The notes: a model not told the origin generated them from the sequence alone. DNA of 64,000 nt from Rhizopus arrhizus (GCA_024220505.1 JAKZZE010000002.1:1550001-1614000); one strand, 5' to 3'. Counted from the first letter of the stretch, positions 49,201 through 62,473 are shown. Numbers and translations: made by a program.

Positions 49201-49272
49201 TTGGTGTTACATTATATTTCCTTTCCTTCCTTTTCTCTTTTTCTTTTCTTTCTTTCCAGAATAGAATACTGA

Positions 49273-50578
49273 ATGACTAGATTAAACAAATTTTGCTATT
49301 TGCCTTCTTGTTCTCAAACTGTATCTAGTTCAAGGTACATCAATTTTGAATTAAAGTTGGAATATAATTAAATAAATCTGTACCATTTCATAGTCAATAC
49401 ATTCTGAATATTCGTCAGCAGCCTGTCCAAGCACGTTTAAGCACAAACAGTGAGAGAGGTAAAATGATATATTCCTATTTCTTCATACTCAACAATCATC
49501 TTATTAGAGCGTAAACCTATTGAGCCTGCACCTATTATTCAAATAAATTTAGCAAATTCTTCTTTACAAGAAACAGAGTAGGCTTTTATATAAAAAAATT
49601 TTTTTTTCTCGAGTTATCTGATCAAATGAATTTTATATAGCGCATTTTACCAAAGCTCCTATTTTTTTATGTGCAGCAATTTATGTCATCCAACTGACGA
49701 TGAAGAGATTTATACACCAACTCATAACGCTCTATCCGGACAGACTGTATCCTCCATGTACAGATTGAGTGATATTGATGATCAAAGTAAGAACAAAGCC
49801 ACTATGTTGTTGCACAAAGTGTTCTTATTCGTCTTTGTTTAGGTAATGCCTTCTTTATTTTTGGTGACCTTTCGGTAAAGATTGAAGGGAAATACAGACT
49901 CAAGTTTTCTTTATTTCAAATTACAGAGTAAAGCTTTACATTGGAACCTTAAAGATTTGTTCTAACTTTCTTCCAATAGAACTGGCGCAGTCTGTCTTTC
50001 TTCCGTATTTAGTCATCCTTTTACTGTTTACCCTATCAAAAACTTTCCTGGTACTTTGGATTCTACTTTTCTTTCAAAATCATTTTCTGATCAGGGTGCA
50101 CGTATCAAGATTCGCAAGGATAATCATAGTCAATCAACGTGAGTCTTTTGTGATATTGGCATCTGATTAAACGAATAACAATCCTTTCACTTATTATTAT
50201 AGAGCAAATCTTCGAAAGAGAAAGCAAACGAATCATTCTGTTACACTATCCTTGAACAACCTCTGCACCGAAAGAAGGAATAGCATCACAAGTCATGATA
50301 CACACAGCAGTGCTGAAGAAAGCCCGATCATGGTGAGCCCGTCACTACCTTGTCTTCATACCGTTTTACCTTCATTTTCAACCACAACCTTGGAAAAGAA
50401 CAGTTACGATTGCCATCAACCACCTCTTTACTCTTCTTTATTTGATGAACCTGCACTAAGGTTACCACCGCTTCAAGGTACATTTAAAAGAACAAAGACA
50501 ACACATGAACAAGATGCTGTAGTTGCCATGATGCAGTTATCACAAACCCACTACATATTCCCCACCACAAAAATCTAA
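49273..50578 (+). CDS. Velvet-family regulator (VeA/VelB/VosA-like)
   Basis: Seven exons (49273-49334, 49394-49458, 49508-49577, 49641-49786, 49843-49927, 49980-50138, 50203-50578) give 320 aa. The velvet fold is complete: LNIRQQPVQAR, then KPIEPAPIIQI, FYQSSYFFMCSNL, FFIFGDLSVKIEGKYRLKF and the end block FPGTLDSTFLSKSFSDQGAR-IKIRK. This is the DNA-binding, NF-kB-like domain that couples light, sporulation and secondary metabolism in fungi. The C-terminus of about 130 residues is Ser/Pro-rich and disordered. No nuclear signal is proven, though RKRKQ follows the domain. Which paralogue (VelB, VosA or VeA) cannot be told from the sequence alone. The start lies 72 nt from the divergent decayed gene. 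Confidence 0.92.
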
Positions 50579-52075
50579 ATCTCTTGTACTTCTTCTCAAA
50601 GAATGCAATGAATATTTTCTTTTCTTTATATATTATGTATCATACAACCTAAGACTGCATTCACCCTTTATTGTCTATAATTGAAAAAAAAAAAAAAAAA
50701 AATTTATGCTAGACATCATGTCATTAAAAATAAATCATTACTGCTTTTAATAACAAAATATGACAACTTGATTAAACTTGAATTTTCAAGAATATTTATT
50801 GTAATCCATTTTTTACTATAAACAGGCTTTTTTTTTTCTTTTTTTTTTTCACTGTAAATGAATTTGACTTGAATAGCTCATCTCACGTTCTTTGAGCTCA
50901 TGTCATATTTTATTGTGATCATGCCGCATAATTGAAATGCATAATTACTCCATCTTTCTTCATGCAGTATATATCAGGTTTCATTCAAGTCTTGTTTTTT
51001 TTGAGTTTTCGTACCTTTGTCAAAGTGTATTTTAAATGACATGATCGTGTTCTGTGTAAGTTATTGAGAGTTTCTTATTTATGAATCATCCGGCTCGCTT
51101 TGTATTTGAACAGGACAAGTCGAATGATGTAGAGTGAAACAGGTTACTCATCTTGCCTTAGAATCCACTGGTTTGTATAGAAAATAAATTTCAAAGGTTC
51201 TTTTTTTTCTATCAAGGTTGAATGGATTTAATCATTGATTGTTGTCTCCATCATCTTGTTTAAGTATTGTATTCAACTACAGTAAAAAGGAAATGAAGGA
51301 AAAGAATGAATTGAACAGGTAAAGAGGAGATGCAGAACAGAGTGAAAGGAGTGAAAAGTAAGGGAAGAGGTTACTGATACCTCCTTATTTAACCCCATGT
51401 GTCATCTAAATCTGTGTGAATGATTGTATCTTAAATCAGTAAATAGTTTAATCTTCATACAAAGGGTTGATGTGATCGATATTCTTTTGTGTGAAAATTA
51501 TTTTCTATTGCGCATTAAACAAATAAGGAAAGACGTAAAATCCTTTTTTTTTTCTTTTTACAAAGTCAAACGTATACAATATTGGTACAAACTCTTACAT
51601 CATCCCCTCCTGACATTTACACAGAATATTCCAAGCCAAGGACATCTGATTTATTTTTTTTTTTGGTTGTATAAATAAACATGTGGTTTATTTGAAACAG
51701 TTTACAAATCATGTCTTGTTGAAAGAAGTAAACAGATTTACATTGTTTGTGTATTCATCTTCAATTAACTCTAATTGATTAACTATTCTGCTTAAAACAC
51801 TTTTTTATGCTTCATCATTGAGGCAAAACACCAAGTATGGCGACAAATAATATATTATTCAATCTCAGTTTGTTTCCGTGTAACCTCTTTTTATTTTCTC
51901 CCCTTGATTCTCTTTCCCAAAAAGAAACGTGCTTTTCACTCTTTTTTTTTTTTTTTTTTTTTTTTCTTTATTTTTTTTTTGTTCTTTTTAAACACTTTGA
52001 CAAAAAAAAAAAAAAAAAAAAAAAAAGGGGGAAAAAAACATCCGGATTTTTTCTTGTATTAAAAAATAAGAAAAT
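50579..52075. other. Intergenic with long T and A homopolymers
   Basis: AT-rich, no supported gene. Runs of A at 50681-50700, T at about 51941-51965 and A at 52003-52026 lie in it; the last two flank the likely kinesin promoter. An 84-codon frame at 51424 shows no family motif. Confidence 0.6.
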
Positions 52076-55000
52076 ATGACCAGAGAAGGTCAAACGACAT
52101 CAGTGCAAGTAGGCAAGTTTTTTTATAATTGTTATTATTTACATGTGCTTCAGTTGACTAACTTTAAAAAACGTAGCACTTCGTATTCGACCCTTAACAG
52201 ACCGAGATAGAGCACAACCGAGATTTGCTAATCTTGCTAATGACGATGTATTAAAAGCTCAAGACAAGACAGTTCAGGTTGTATCACAAAATAAATATTT
52301 TACATTTGATCATGTCTTTGGAACAACAAGCACACAAGAAGATATATTTAAAGCAGTTGGAGATAATATGATTAGAAAGTTCATTGAAGGATACAATATT
52401 ACTATTCTCGCCTATGTAAACGATGAATTCATCCATACAACCTACAAACGATTCACACTGATTTCTTTAGGGACAAACATCTTCCGGAAAGACATACACA
52501 ATGGGTACAGCAGCCATTCATCACTCACAAGACCAAGGTATCGTGCCTCGCTCAATGTCTTTACTTTTCGATCTTTTACAGAATAACCATCAAGATAACA
52601 CACGACCTTCTTCACCCGCCCTTTCCGTCTCATCCTCTTCATCCACCAGTCGATTGAAAACCAGCAGTCGATCCTCCGTCACCCATCCGTTCCTTTCTCA
52701 ACCTTACAACAGTCGACCGACCCAGAAATATACCGTCACTGTCTCTTTTATCGAGATCTACAACGAAGAGCTCCATGATTTATTAAACTCAGCACCTCCT
52801 GAAGAATCGCCACCGATCACGATTCGTGAAGACACCAAGGGAAATATCTATTGGACAGGTGTCAAAGAGGTTCAGGTTCAAAGCGCAGAGGACGTTTTAT
52901 AGTAAGTCAATCGGTTAAGAGAGCATCAAATCATAACCCCTTGTCCAATAGTTATCTCGATCAAGGCACCCAAAACAGAGCCACAGGGGCGACGGACATG
53001 AACGAGAAATCCTCAAGATCACATGCCATCTTTTCAGTCACCCTTCGACAGGAAAAATTAATGTCGGGTAGTGAACCCAAACGATCGACGAGCAGCAGCA
53101 GTCGACCGGCCAGTTCACTTTCGAACCGTACTCGATCTTCACATACACCCAAACCACAGCAGCAGTCATCTTCTGACAGTGACGAGTGGATGATTACTGT
53201 TTCTAAATTTCATTTTGTGGATTTAGCAGGAAGTGAAAGAGTAAGAGATTTTAATAAATCGGGTCTGATCCATTCAACTCATTTTATCTAGTTGAAACGT
53301 ACAGCAGCAGAAGGAGATCGACGAAAGGAAGGGATCAATATCAATGCTGGTTTACTTGCTTTGGGTAACGTCATCTCTGCCTTGGCCAGTGATGCTTCCA
53401 AAAAGAAGATGCATATTCCCTACCGTGACTCCAAGCTGACTCGGCTGCTTCAAGATTCACTGGGAGGGAATGCGACGACGCTGATGATTGCCTGTGTGAG
53501 TCCGGCGGAATACAACCTGGCCGAGACACTGAACACCCTTCAGTATGCCAATCGGGCTCGGAACATCAAGAACAGATCGGAAAAGAACGAGGTGGAAGAG
53601 TGGATGACGACCGACAATATCGAATTACTTCGATCGTTGATTGGCAAACTGAAGCATGAACTCAGGTACCTCAAATCTGTCAAGGCGGTCAAGATGGATG
53701 AGGACAGTGACGAAGACAGCCAGCTCGAACAGCGTCTGCTGATCGCCGACCTTCAACGCCAGGTGGAGGAACTCGATGGGGAGGCGACGGTGACCCGAGA
53801 GCGGAATCGGGTGGTGGAAAAGGAACTGCAACATCTGCGGATGCTGGAACCATCAAAAAAGAAGGTGGATTTTCAACATTTGGTCGAACCTGTGATTGAA
53901 GAGTACGAAAAGAGCATCTCCAATCTTGAATCCCAACTGGCGCTCACCAAAGCGGCGCTGAGTTATTCGGACATTGGCTTTGAGGAGCAGTTGGCCAAGA
54001 TTCAGCATCTGGAAGGCGTGGTGAAATCTCAGGAACAGACCGTGGAGGATCTCAAGTCGAGGTTGACCAAGGTCTTGGAACGCGAGCAGAGCAACGAAAG
54101 TTATATTCTCGAATTGGAGACGAAGCTCATGGCGTCCGCAAAGGAAACCTCGAGAGATCAAGAGATGCTGAATGACTTGAGGGCCAGGATCACAAAGCTC
54201 AAGGAGACGGACGAAAACGCAGAACAATACATTCATGACCTGGAGCAGCGATTGGCCCTAGGCGAGGCAGAGAACAAAAAGATGCAAAAGCACATTGAAG
54301 AGCTGGAGGCCAAGATGGAGGCCAAAGAACGTACGAACATGGAATTATTAAAAAGACTGAAAGCTCAAGCATCTTCCAATGCAAACGAGAAATTGAGGGT
54401 CAAAGAACTCGATCAGGTCCATGATAAATTGGCTATGGTTGAAAAGGAACGTGATTTGCTAAAACAAGAGATCGAACAGTGGAAAGAACTCGAAAGGAAA
54501 TCAGAGGAGCGATCGGATGCTGTCAGGCCCACACTGACCCGACCCGATCGACCCAGGAGTCAACCGAGCATGACCAGCCTGGGTAGTAACCAGACAAACC
54601 TTGCGGATGAAAAAGAGACTGGCTCGTCTGCTGCTGCCTTTTCCTTGATGCAGGCAGAGGCCAAACTGAAGGAGGAATCAGACCGAGCGGAGCGACTGGA
54701 GAGAACGCTGGACAGACTTCAGATGGATCATCAAGAGACACTGAAGGAACTGGATGAGGTCCTTCAGAGATACCATGAAGCCTTGGAACAACTTGATTTT
54801 ATGGATGCCAGTCGTTCGTCTTCTACGACCCATGAAGAGGACGTGACACTGGATTTAAGTAAAGAGATTTCGATTGCAAAGGAAGTACAAGAAAAGCAAG
54901 AATACCTGAGCCAGATCACACGATTGCAAGAGCAGTTGGCTCTTCAAGAGAAAGAGCTACGGACGGCTGTCGGGATTGTCCAGCAAGAGTTGGAGACGAC

Positions 55001-56732
55001 CCAGAAAGAATTGGAGTTCGAAACAGAGCGACGTGTGAGGTCAGAGAGGGAAGCAAAGGAAACGATCGAATCCCTCGAACGTCAGATTGATCAATTGAGG
55101 CAGGATGTGACGGAGAGAGAGGACGAGATGGGCAGGTTACGAGATCGACTGGGAAGAGAAGCGATCGAGTTGCAAAGACGACTGGAGGAATCGGATGGGT
55201 CTCTCGAAAGCTGTCAAAAACAGTTAGCCGAATCCCTTGCCAGACTCACAGAACTCAAGACAGCGCATGAGGAACTCATCCAGTCCCAACACACTCAGCA
55301 GCAACAATCAGCAGAAAAGATCCAGGCGATCGAGCATGATTTACAGCAAAAGATCGATCGACTGGAGGATTCGGTTGAACAGTTGACGCAAGAAAAAGAG
55401 ATGCTTTCTGGTCAGTTCAAAGAGAAGACAAGAGAGGATGAAGAGCAAAGGATGAAAGTCGAGAGAGATTATGAAGCCCTTTTGGAACAGAGATCAGAGA
55501 AAGAAAGAAGGAGATTATTGGAACTAGAGGAAAAGATGGATGGATTGGAGAAGGATCGAGAGAGGATGGAAAGTGAAGTGAGGAGACTAGAGGCAGAACT
55601 GAGGATGAGAGATGAAGGTCATGATGAATTAAAGACAGAATACGATCGATTGAAAGATGAAATGAAGGAGGTGGAATCCAAATGGGCCTCTGTCCGAACA
55701 TCCTTCGAAAGCTATGAGGCCTTGGTGAATGGTCTAAGAGAACAATTGGCTGAAGAGGACAGTGAAAGAGTTCAAGAAAAGATAAAGGAGATGATGTTGG
55801 AGAATGAGAGATTGAGACGTCAGAGAGAAGAAGATGAAGAGATACAGCTGGCGATGGATGAAGAATGTGAAAAGCTAAAGAAAGAGAAAGAAGAGATGAG
55901 GTCAAGGATGAATGAGTTGGAATCAAAAGATGAGAAAAGAGATGAACTTCAGCGGACGATTGTAGATCAACAAGAAAAGATTGAACGATTGGAAGCAAAG
56001 ATAGAAGATGAAAAGAAAGGGTCGAGAGAGATGGAGACAAGAGAAAGATTAGAAAAGGAAATAAGAGCAAGAGAACAAGGAGAGAAGATGTTGAAGAAGT
56101 TACAATCTGAACTTTTAAAATCCAAAAGTAATGGTAGTATTGACTTTGTTTATGAAGACAGAATTCAACAATTGGAAAAACAGATGATGAAAATGACGGA
56201 TGAGAATGCAGAATATAGCAGTCTTTCTGAAGAATTAGAAAAGGAAATCAATCGAATGAGAGAAGAACAAGAAGAATTGGTTTCTGCACTTGATTCAAGT
56301 GAAGATAACTGCATTCGATTTCAAGGGCTTGTGAAAGAAATCAAGAACTCACTCGGTCTACTGACAACAGAAGATGATGACTTGGTGACTGAAATTAAAA
56401 AGATAAAAGCAGAAAAGAGAGTGGATAGTTCAAGAGATGAATTGATGAAATTGAAAAGAGAAAATGAGAAATTGAATGAAGAAAAAGAAAAGATGAAAGG
56501 ATTAGAAGAGTTGAGGATGAAAAGTGAAGAAGAGTTGAGGATGAAGAGAGAAAGAGAATACGAAGAAAGATTGAGATTGGAAAGAGAGAGATTGGAAAGA
56601 GCAGAAAGAATGAATTTAAAATTAGAAAAGCAGTTGGAAGAAGTTTTGAAGAGTAAAAAGCTTTCATGTGCTTTTAATCCATACCTTTCAACATACCCTT
56701 TTTCATCTTCACTGCGCCAACAATTTCAGTGA
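52076..56732 (+). CDS. Kinesin with N-terminal motor and long coiled-coil tail (kinesin-4-like)
   Basis: Five exons (52076-52112, 52177-52415, 52471-52901, 52952-53240, 53292-56732) give 1478 aa. The motor starts [17 protein letters not shown] and has the P-loop [12 protein letters not shown] (93-104, created by splicing at Y/G), [12 protein letters not shown] (switch I), [14 protein letters not shown] (switch II) and [29 protein letters not shown] ends the motor. The tail (about 440-1450) is almost unbroken coiled coil, rich in Glu/Lys/Arg. Kinesin-4 members (KIF4/KIF21) have this layout; kinesin-10 or -7 cannot be excluded. Two Ser-rich insertions lie in the motor, one after FDLLQ and one before the switch II strand. 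Intron 1 has a GC donor (G|GCAAGT). The C-terminal few residues are uncertain. Confidence 0.92.
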
Positions 56733-57111
56733 ATCTACTGTCTATTGACATCTTCATGTGCACTTTTTCCTAAAATAGTAGAATGTTTACCACGTGGCTC
56801 TATTTATTATTTTGCAAATAAAAAATTATATTTCTCACCTGATGATTATCACTTTTTATTGTTGGGAGTAAATAAAGGATTTCATCTTTTTTTATTTCCC
56901 TTGAAATTTACATTAAAAGGAAAGATCCTAGTTCATCACACACACACACACATGATGTATGCAAATAACGTGTAACCAACTTAATTTGGTACGGAGACTT
57001 TGGAACCATTTTAATTTAGGAAATTCTCTAATGCATCTCTTTCTCCTTTTATTTTACAAGCAAAAAAGAAAATCGTCTTGAATCACAAGAAAAGAATGCT
57101 AGATTTTTCTC

Positions 57112-57163
57112 AAAAGGAGGAGGGGGGGGGGAAGGGAAAAAAAAGGAAAAGAGGGGAAAAAGA
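57112..57163 (+). repeat. 52-nt homopurine tract
   Basis: Only A and G for 52 nt, including a G10 run at about 57122-57131. Lies 750 nt upstream of the homeobox start. Confidence 0.9.
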
Positions 57164-57593
57164 TGATGAATTATGCATTTTTATTTCTTCTTTGTACGAT
57201 GTCACTATAGCCTCTTTCTCTCTCTCTCTTTTTTTCTCCTTTTTTTTTTTTTTTATTGACAATAAATTATGTCAAAAAGAAACATGTTTTATTTCAATCT
57301 TAATGACAACAGATGTTGAACAAGTTGAATTGATCAAAAAAAAGACATTTGTTTATTGTATGTCAGTGGGGGTGGTCTGTGCATTGTTGAATATATAAAA
57401 AAAAGGGGAGGAAATAAATGATTTAAGCAAAAGTTTCCTAATCTGTTATCTAGTAGAAAGACTCAATTCAAATAAAATAATTGGCGTAAATATTTTATGG
57501 GGAAAGGAAAACTTGGTTTTTTATTTTATTTTTCAGAAGCTTTTCTTTTTAATCGAGAAAAAAAAAAGATGATGAAAGAAGGAGAAGAGGATT

Positions 57594-57634
57594 AAAAAAA
57601 AAAAAAGGAGGAGGGGGGGGGGAGAGAGAAAGAG
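57594..57634 (+). repeat. 41-nt homopurine tract
   Basis: Only A and G for 41 nt: an A13 run, then GGAGGA and a G-rich core, then GA repeats. Similar layout to the tract at 57112. Lies 290 nt upstream of the homeobox start. Confidence 0.9.
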
Positions 57635-57919
57635 TCTCACGGTGAATCTCCTAATTGTTGCAAATGAAGGGATGAAACAGTTTCTGAAAGAGAAAGTTTG
57701 ATACAAATCGAATAAAGCAAAGCCCCTGCTGTCGCCCTGATTACCGAATAAGGTAATCAAACCTAAAAGAGTAACGTGTAGCAGTTTGAATTCTTTTGCT
57801 GTACTACTTTAGTGAGAGAGAGAGAGGTGTGTATTACATCAGGTGGAACTTTAATATAAATTTAGCCCTTCAAATTAAACCTTTTTTTTTTATTTTTTTC
57901 TTTCTTTCTTCTTAAAACC

Positions 57920-58765
57920 ATGTCAACTCAATTCAATGTAATAAAGAACAAGAATGATTCAATTTACTAATCATTTCATAGACAAAAACTCGTTCATTTT
58001 GTCCTTTAATTTTATATCACGACAAACCATCCAAAGAACTCTCTTTGAATCTGAATGCCAACAGAAAAGAAAATCGTTCAGCAATCGACCGTCATTTGGA
58101 AAGGACGAGTGAGATGTTATTACATAATGCTCAGTTCTGGATTGAGGGGTCTGGCTTAGTCAGTGAAGAAGCAGGTAAGATAAATAAGGTGACACAAGTA
58201 AAATATTAAAGTGAGATTAGAAATCAAAGTATCTCCAAGTACAAGTACCATATCATCCTCCAGTTCAACTTCAAGTGATAGTATAGCAACCTTTGACGTC
58301 TATCATCAACGTCAACCTAACCTGAACACGACTCGATCACATGAATCATCAGGAGTGTATCCTACGCCACTTGAAAAATCACACAAAAGAAGAAGAAGAG
58401 GTAATCTTCCAAAGGAGGTCACTGAATTCTTACGAACTTGGTTAATTCAACACAAGAAACATCCTTATCCAGCCGAAAAGGAAAAGATCGATCTCGCTCA
58501 GCAAACCGGTCTCACTGTCAATCAGATCAGTAATTGGTTTATTAATGCCAGACGACGTATCTTGCAACCCATGTTGGAATCTGAAAATTTATGTGCTCAA
58601 ATGATGGCTTATCCTGAATGGATCGAAAGACGTCATCGACCTGATTTCTATTCTTATCCACCATCCACCGTTATTCAGCAGAAAATAAATCATCCTATCC
58701 AAGAGCGTTTTATGACACACAGCTTTAATCATTCAATCAAAGACTATTCAGTGTCTATGCGATAA
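57920..58765 (+). CDS. TALE-class homeobox transcription factor
   Basis: Three exons (57920-57937, 57982-58174, 58212-58765) give 254 aa. The 18-nt first exon encodes MSTQFN; intron 2 is only 37 nt. The homeodomain (128-190) carries the three-residue loop extension (HKKHPYPAEKEK) and ends NQISNWFINARRR (174-186), as in Knox/Meis/PBC and fungal mating-type HD1-like proteins. A nuclear signal is likely in KSHKRRRRG. The N-terminus has a helical segment ENRSAIDRHLERTSEM that might dimerise. Role unknown; a developmental or mating regulator is an inference from the class. Residues after the homeodomain (about 65) have no known domain. Confidence 0.9.
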
Positions 58766-59299
58766 TCATTCTTCTTCTTATGTATCATATTCCCTTCGTT
58801 TTTATTGTTATTTTATTATTCGTATTATATATGTAATCTTTTATTTCCTTCATTATTATTTAGCATCTACATGAAATTATGTACTTTCTTAATAAACCTT
58901 TTCTCTCTTTTTATTGTATCACATCCTTTTCATCGAATCAACTCCCCCCTCTTTGTTTCTCATTACAAAAAAGTTGGTTTTTTGTGATACGGTAGGACAG
59001 CATGATGACTTTTTATTTGTCTTACTGATTCCTAATTGAGTGACGAAATGATTTTATGCTTCATGTACCACTTTCCCTTGCATTCTTTATAATCTGCTTT
59101 GACATCAACATCATCCAATATTTACATTCAATCTTAAAAAGAAGTTTTTTAAAAGTAAACAAAGTTTAGGTCTGTGCGTGATGGAGTTTTGTAATCACAA
59201 AAGAAATCAGAGTACAAAGAGTTCAACTGGGAATCAAAAAAGGGTGTACACATTTATTGGTATCAGAATGCATTGATTGTATTCAGTCATCTCTCTCAT
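58766..59299. other. Intergenic, nothing recognised
   Basis: AT-rich 3' flank of the homeobox gene; no frame or RNA seen. Confidence 0.6.
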
Positions 59300-61640
59300 T
59301 CGATTGGATACACTCAAAAAAAGAACCCTAGGTTATAGATCATTTGTTAGCCTAATGGCCACTGACACAGGTCACTAGACAATCGACTTTTCTGAGCTTC
59401 ATGTCCCCACTATCATGGCATACAGTGCAACATGAGCAACCGAGAGCCAATCAAGATCATCCCGGTGGATGTCTTGAACGATGGACATGGTACAACTTGA
59501 CCTGGGTAGCCTGAGATTTGCTCATGGGATGCCCCTGGGCATGTTCAATCATCTTTAGTAATAGCTTGCTTCTTCCGTCATGATAGGATCGCTGTGCTTG
59601 GGACCTCAAAATCACTTTTTTTTTTTTTCCCATCATCTCACTTTATTGTCGTCCACCTCGGTTTTCCCAATGTGTCATTTGCCATGTGTACACTGAATTT
59701 GCTCTTTTTTTTAATCAAAGGTTCCTACTCTTTGTCAAGGTGTCATCAACAAAAGAAACTTATCACTCTCAACATGATTTTTGGCACACTACAACTCTTT
59801 ATGATTCAAAAAAAGAGGAAATTGAATAAGATTCGGAGGGATTGACTAGCAGCCTTCCCTTTCTTGACATATTTCAACATCAAGTAAACCAAGCGATCGA
59901 TCATTTATTTCGATAGGTGCATTGGATAGCAGACCTTTTTGTATTCCATGTCACCCACATGTATTTCAAAAAGAGGTGGGCTGGTCTTAACATTCGCATG
60001 CCAAACTCTTTGATCCACTCCATAGATGACAAGCATGTGTCTGAACATTACCCTTCAAAATCCATGTCAACCTGTGAATCATTTTGATCGTGTCATCTTT
60101 GGTAATCATCGGACGCATACTTGTCTGCTACCTCTCGAAATCATCTTTTTGAAAGTCAAGTTTGATGCATGAAGCACTGTGCTATTCAGTTCAGTTGATC
60201 GGCCTATATCATATCCGTTGACTGCTTCCTATCATGATCTGTATCAGTGATCAACTGATTTACACATCATCTGCAAACTTCACTCTCCCCTCACTGACTT
60301 TAGAGGATGGCGTCATCTGGGAGGGCTGAATAGATCTATTCGTCAAGATAAGCCATGTCGGTTGGATAAACTGTATTTCCATGGCTAAAAAGTGCCGTCG
60401 ATTGGATAGGAATCCAAGTGCTCATGTGATTAATGGAGGGTGTCTATCAATAGACTGTGGGCTGTTGCAAAAGTGTTTTGGTGTCTAATCACTGCAGTCT
60501 CATCATAAGGTTGGTTTAAAGAATCATTTCAGTCTTCTCTCTCTTTTGTGTATGTGAGCATTCTATCTTCATTATTCATATGTCTAACGAAAGACGGTCG
60601 CTCGTCGATAGCATCAGAACACACGCTGTTTTGTATCACAACATTCGTTCCTTTTCATTTAACCCCATCTTATTCAACCTTCAGTCAAAAATCACTTGTT
60701 CCAATCAAGTGACTCAAATCAGTGTGAGATGATTCTAAAAAAAAGGCAAATCTGTCGTATGAAGCGATGGCTAGTCCCTTCATTCTTTCTAAAATCGCTA
60801 TTCATCGATACCGCAGGAAGTGACGTTGGAGGACAGCGTCCGGATGGCCTGCACCCGATATGATCCCCATAAAAAGAATGATCATCACCCGGCTAAAGTC
60901 GGATGCTGAGGTCTTTGACTATGTCAGGACCACCGATCCAAGCTTGATGACAATACTACTCTGAATGTCTTTGAGAACCCCCAAAGCTCGGTCAAAACAA
61001 AAGGCATACTTGAATTGGGCTCTTGCTTACAGACACTGGACATTGGAACAGTGAAACCTTTTCGAAAGTGTTGAAAATCAACGGTAGGGGACTTTGGCAG
61101 AGTCAAATTCGATTGATATCTGCCTGGAAGCCTAGGGCGGCCGCTCATCATCACATTCCAACTGTAAATCACAGAGGCAGAAATGGTGGGCTTGTCCCGA
61201 TTTCTCATAGGAACAACACATTCACCCAAATGTACAGTGGCAGAATGACTGCGCCGGTGGATGGCCCTATTGTAAAAGTTGAACTCGACAGTGGTCTTGA
61301 TCACTAACAATCAAAAGAGGGGTGGTCTCGTCTTTTGGTACAATCATGGTCTTTAGCATACTATCAAAGCAGCAATAGCTTATTTCAAGAAGGAAACTAA
61401 ACCATCCGCTGCTTTCTTGAGCCTCTCAGTAGCCCGACCTGAACTCAATCGAGCCTGTCTGGAGGCACTCAAAGTACAACTAGCTTTATGTGAAAAAGAA
61501 CAAGTGAGGACCATGAACTGTGGGAAAGAATCAAAACTAAGAGACGTTGAGCAACAACATCTATTGTTAATTGTTGATCGTGTGTCAACAAGAGTTGAAG
61601 CTGTAATAAAACAAAAAGTGGAAATAATATCCTAGTATTC
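59300..61640 (-). pseudogene. Long decayed coding region, unknown element
   Basis: GC content is visibly higher than in neighbours. Minus-strand frames read like protein for hundreds of codons but with stops and shifts between pieces. Examples are SRVMIILFMGIISGAGHPD and LQRHFLRYR at about 60780-60900, RHMNNEDRMLTYTKERED at about 60540-60590, and MLVIYGVDQRVWHANVKTSP at about 59970-60030. Several stops sit where Gln or Arg would fit. On the plus strand, 61384-61635 also reads openly (LNRACLEALKVQLALCEKEQ). I do not recognise the family; a dead transposable element is most likely. Some sites such as GCGGCCGC (61138) stand out in this AT-rich genome. Confidence 0.5.
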
Positions 61641-62473
61641 GTTTAACCTACTTCTCACATCATACAAGTCATCCCCTTTTTTTTAAAAGTGATCACTGCT
61701 CAAAATACAGCGTTTAGAATGAAATGAGGCATACAGTTTGTTACGAAAAAATGAAATAATAGAATGAAAAAGGATAAATGAACTCTAAAGAGTGTCTGAA
61801 AGTCAACAAAAAAGTAAAGTGACTTTTGAGCCATGTTTGCCAATTCAAATGGACAAAATCACTCTCTACTTGTATAAAAGCAAGATCATAGAAAACAAAT
61901 CGTTAAGGGAAACATATTCTTACTGTACTTTGGGCATAGCTTGAGTTCTATTAAGCCTACATGAAAAGATTTAAACACAAATACGTTTCTTACTGTCTAT
62001 AGCTATCTTCTATCAACAATAAGGACTGATTCAAGCTGATAAAAGAGAAAAGATAGAAATGCTCTATTTTTTTATATACACAGTTGTTTCCTTTCTATTT
62101 ATTTTCTTTACATTCAAATAAATTGGCTATTTTTTACGCTTTGCTTGAATGTTGATAGGTAGCTGAAAAACAGAATGTGTCCATCTAACTCTGCAAATCT
62201 TTTTGAAACTAAAAAAAAAAGTCTACTCGCTGCTTCTTCACACATTATTCAAATTTTATTAGTTTTAATGCTTGGCGTGATGATTTCATATAGTTAGAAT
62301 ACATAGCCGTCGCATTTTTTTTTTTCTTCATCATTTGGTATTTAGCGATTCATTCATTATCTTTTCTACGCAGCATTTGTAGATTTCCTTTTTAAAATAG
62401 AGAGTATATTGTACAACAAGGATTATTATAGAAAGATCCGTTTTATTTGATGATTCATCTTATTTAATTCTTC
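61641..62473. other. Intergenic or LINE 5' UTR
   Basis: AT-rich. It may contain the 5' UTR and internal promoter of the LINE whose ORF1 starts at 62474; no boundary such as a target duplication could be seen. Confidence 0.5.

Larger units (their letters stand above)
56733..57919. other. Intergenic, upstream region of the homeobox gene
   Basis: AT-rich, with two long homopurine tracts listed separately and a CA repeat near 56938-56951. No gene or RNA recognised. Confidence 0.6.

Noticed and set aside
51837..52079. 80-codon frame before the kinesin start
   Set aside because: It runs through T25 and A24 homopolymers; not protein-like.
55417..56070. 217-codon minus-strand frame antisense to the kinesin tail
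   Set aside because: A by-product of Glu/Lys/Arg-rich coiled-coil codons; it reads as Ser/Leu/Pro low complexity.
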